From positions 1 through 15,707 of the forward strand of contig JAAZVG010000021.1 of assembly GCA_018623655.1 (NCBI GenBank): a DNA stretch of 15,707 nucleotides, written 5' to 3'. The notes beneath the pieces were generated by a model, which searched no databases, had not been told where the DNA came from, and saw only the letters and a list, made by a program, of their open reading frames with translations. The number at the start of each line of letters is the position of its first letter. Position 1 is the first letter of the stretch. This stretch comes from Flavobacteriaceae bacterium. Its GTDB lineage: Bacteria > Bacteroidota > Bacteroidia > Flavobacteriales > Flavobacteriaceae. Below are positions 14,536 to 15,707 of this stretch, one piece after another. The position numbers and the translations under genes were made by a program.

Positions 14536-15707
14536 ATGCGATTTTTATTTAAACGCGACACTTGGCAAGAAATATTCAGTTCGATTAGTAAAAATCGAAT
14601 TAGAACGTTATTGACTGTTATTGGCGTGCTGTGGGGTATTTTTGTTTACATCGCAATGTCTGGTGCCGCTAAAGGCTTAGATAACGGTTTTGAAAGACAG
14701 TTTGAGACTGTTGCAATGAATTCGCTTTTTGCTTGGTCTCAGTCCACTAGCAAACCTTATAAAGGTTTTCGAACAGGTCGAAGAATTCAACTTCGACTGG
14801 GTGATATTGATGTTTTAAAGAAGAGAATTCCAGAGATCCAATACATCGCTCCAAGGAATGCTACTGGTGTTTTTGGAGGTAGCCCTGCACTAACGGTTAG
14901 AGGCCAGAAATCAGGAAATTACAACGTTTACGGAGACTTTCCAGTTTATACAAAGATTGCAACAAAGAAAATTTACGATAGTGGGAGATTTATAAATGAA
15001 ATAGACATTGAAAATTCACGTCGAGTTTGTGTAATTGGAGAAAGAACCAAAACTGAGCTTTTTGAAGATGAAGAGGATGCTATCGGGTCCTTTATTCGAA
15101 TCAATGATATCTATTTTAGAGTGGTTGGGGTACACAAATTTGTTCCGGGAGGCGGCTTCGAATCAGACAGTGATATTTTTATCCCTTTCACGACATTTAA
15201 CAAGCTGTACAATAAAGGAGATGATGTAGATTTCATGAGTATTGCGGCCTTCGATGATGCTGATATTATAAAGGTAGAGGAAGATGTAAAGACGGTTTTA
15301 AAATCAATTCACAATGTCGACCCAACAGATGACCGCGCTTTTGGATCATTTAATCTAGGTGAAATTTTTGGTCAAATACGTGGATTCGCGAATGGACTGA
15401 CTTTCTTATCTCTAATTATTGGAGCTGCAACCATTCTTGCAGGTGTCATAGGTATTGGTAACATTCTTCTGATTTCGGTCAGGGAAAGAACTAAAGAGTT
15501 GGGTGTGAGAAGAGCACTTGGTGCTACTCCTGCTGAGGTGAGAAATCTAATTTTACTTGAATCTGTTTTTCTCACACTAGTTTCAGGTTTATTAGGAATC
15601 ATTCTAGGGGCTGCTACCCTAAACTTAGTCAATAATTTAACCGAGGGGAGTGACTTCCCTTATACCAATCCGACTGTTCCGATTCCTTATGTAATTGGAG
15701 CATTAGC
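14536..15707 (+). CDS. MacB-like ABC transporter permease 2 (3' partial)
   Basis: Second MacB/FtsX-type permease, running off the window end after 390 full codons with no stop, so the last membrane helix is missing. It has an N-terminal helix (about 24-44), a periplasmic domain (about 45-285) and FtsX helices at about 288-315 and 336-362. The signature RERTKELGVRRALGATPAEV (316-335) is intact. It is paralogous to the gene before it: both open with RDTW-EIF, share a KNxxRT-LT anchor region and a PYKG-x4-RRIQ block, which supports duplication followed by divergence. The ATG at 14536 is one base after the previous stop, so the two are translated together. A periplasmic adaptor gene often follows in such operons but cannot be seen here. 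Confidence 0.93.
   Translation, partial: MRFLFKRDTWQEIFSSISKNRIRTLLTVIGVLWGIFVYIAMSGAAKGLDNGFERQFETVAMNSLFAWSQSTSKPYKGFRTGRRIQLRLGDIDVLKKRIPEIQYIAPRNATGVFGGSPALTVRGQKSGNYNVYGDFPVYTKIATKKIYDSGRFINEIDIENSRRVCVIGERTKTELFEDEEDAIGSFIRINDIYFRVVGVHKFVPGGGFESDSDIFIPFTTFNKLYNKGDDVDFMSIAAFDDADIIKVEEDVKTVLKSIHNVDPTDDRAFGSFNLGEIFGQIRGFANGLTFLSLIIGAATILAGVIGIGNILLISVRERTKELGVRRALGATPAEVRNLILLESVFLTLVSGLLGIILGAATLNLVNNLTEGSDFPYTNPTVPIPYVIGAL

Noticed and set aside
13515..14767. 13-base exact repeat CCTTATAAAGGTT (13515-13527 and 14755-14767) as a mobile-element or recombination site
   Set aside because: It encodes the conserved PYKG motif at the same place in the two paralogous permeases, so homology explains it.
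15035..15229. + strand 64-codon ORF near the window end
   Set aside because: Out-of-frame shadow of the second MacB-like permease, whose own frame is open from 14536 to the window end.
1..15707. CRISPR arrays, insertion sequences, prophage, tRNA or rRNA genes
   Set aside because: No regularly spaced repeats, transposase motifs, phage genes or RNA gene signatures were seen on either strand.

Overview
The window reads as chromosomal DNA from a member of the Bacteroidota, most likely the Flavobacteriales. It is AT-rich. It carries a very large SprA-type outer-membrane protein of the type IX secretion system (T9SS). It has the gene order sprA-gcvH-vanZ-like-tonB followed by a caa3-type oxidase cluster, and several promoters show the Bacteroidota -7 box (TAnnTTTG) instead of a sigma-70 -10 box. 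All recognised genes lie on the + strand, packed with short gaps or small overlaps. I see no rRNA, tRNA, CRISPR, insertion sequence or phage gene.

Region 1 (1-7145): the 3' part of sprA, then gcvH (glycine cleavage H protein), a small VanZ-like membrane protein and a TonB-family energy transducer. A strong intrinsic terminator closes this region. SprA is the T9SS translocation channel, TonB energises outer-membrane transport, and GcvH is housekeeping.

Region 2 (7147-10146): a cytochrome oxidase block opening with a clear Bacteroidota promoter. It encodes heme o synthase, two different subunit III-type proteins and a subunit IV-like protein, and ends in a second strong terminator. Subunits I and II are not in the window.

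Region 3 (10146-12301): a probable oxidase-assembly operon. It encodes a cysteine-less thioredoxin-fold/Sco-like membrane protein, a canonical Sco1/SenC copper chaperone, a DUF420 membrane protein (the CtaM/YozB family) and a 76-residue secreted or membrane protein with a CxxC pair. Regions 2 and 3 together probably make heme o, deliver copper and assemble the terminal oxidase.

Region 4 (12302-12610) is a roughly 309-base intergenic stretch with a direct repeat, inverted repeats and one 31-codon ORF of unknown standing.

Region 5 (12611-15707): a MacB/LolD-type ABC ATPase and two tandem paralogous MacB-like permeases. The second permease is cut off by the window edge.

Most of the window is conserved core genome, and I do not see a clearly undescribed system. 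The best leads are the Sco-like protein that has lost its metal ligands beside a normal Sco1, the small CxxC protein at the end of the assembly operon, an apparently leaderless or near-leaderless start of the heme o synthase gene, a palindrome carrying the promoter box ahead of the second subunit III gene, and the structured intergenic region before the ABC operon.
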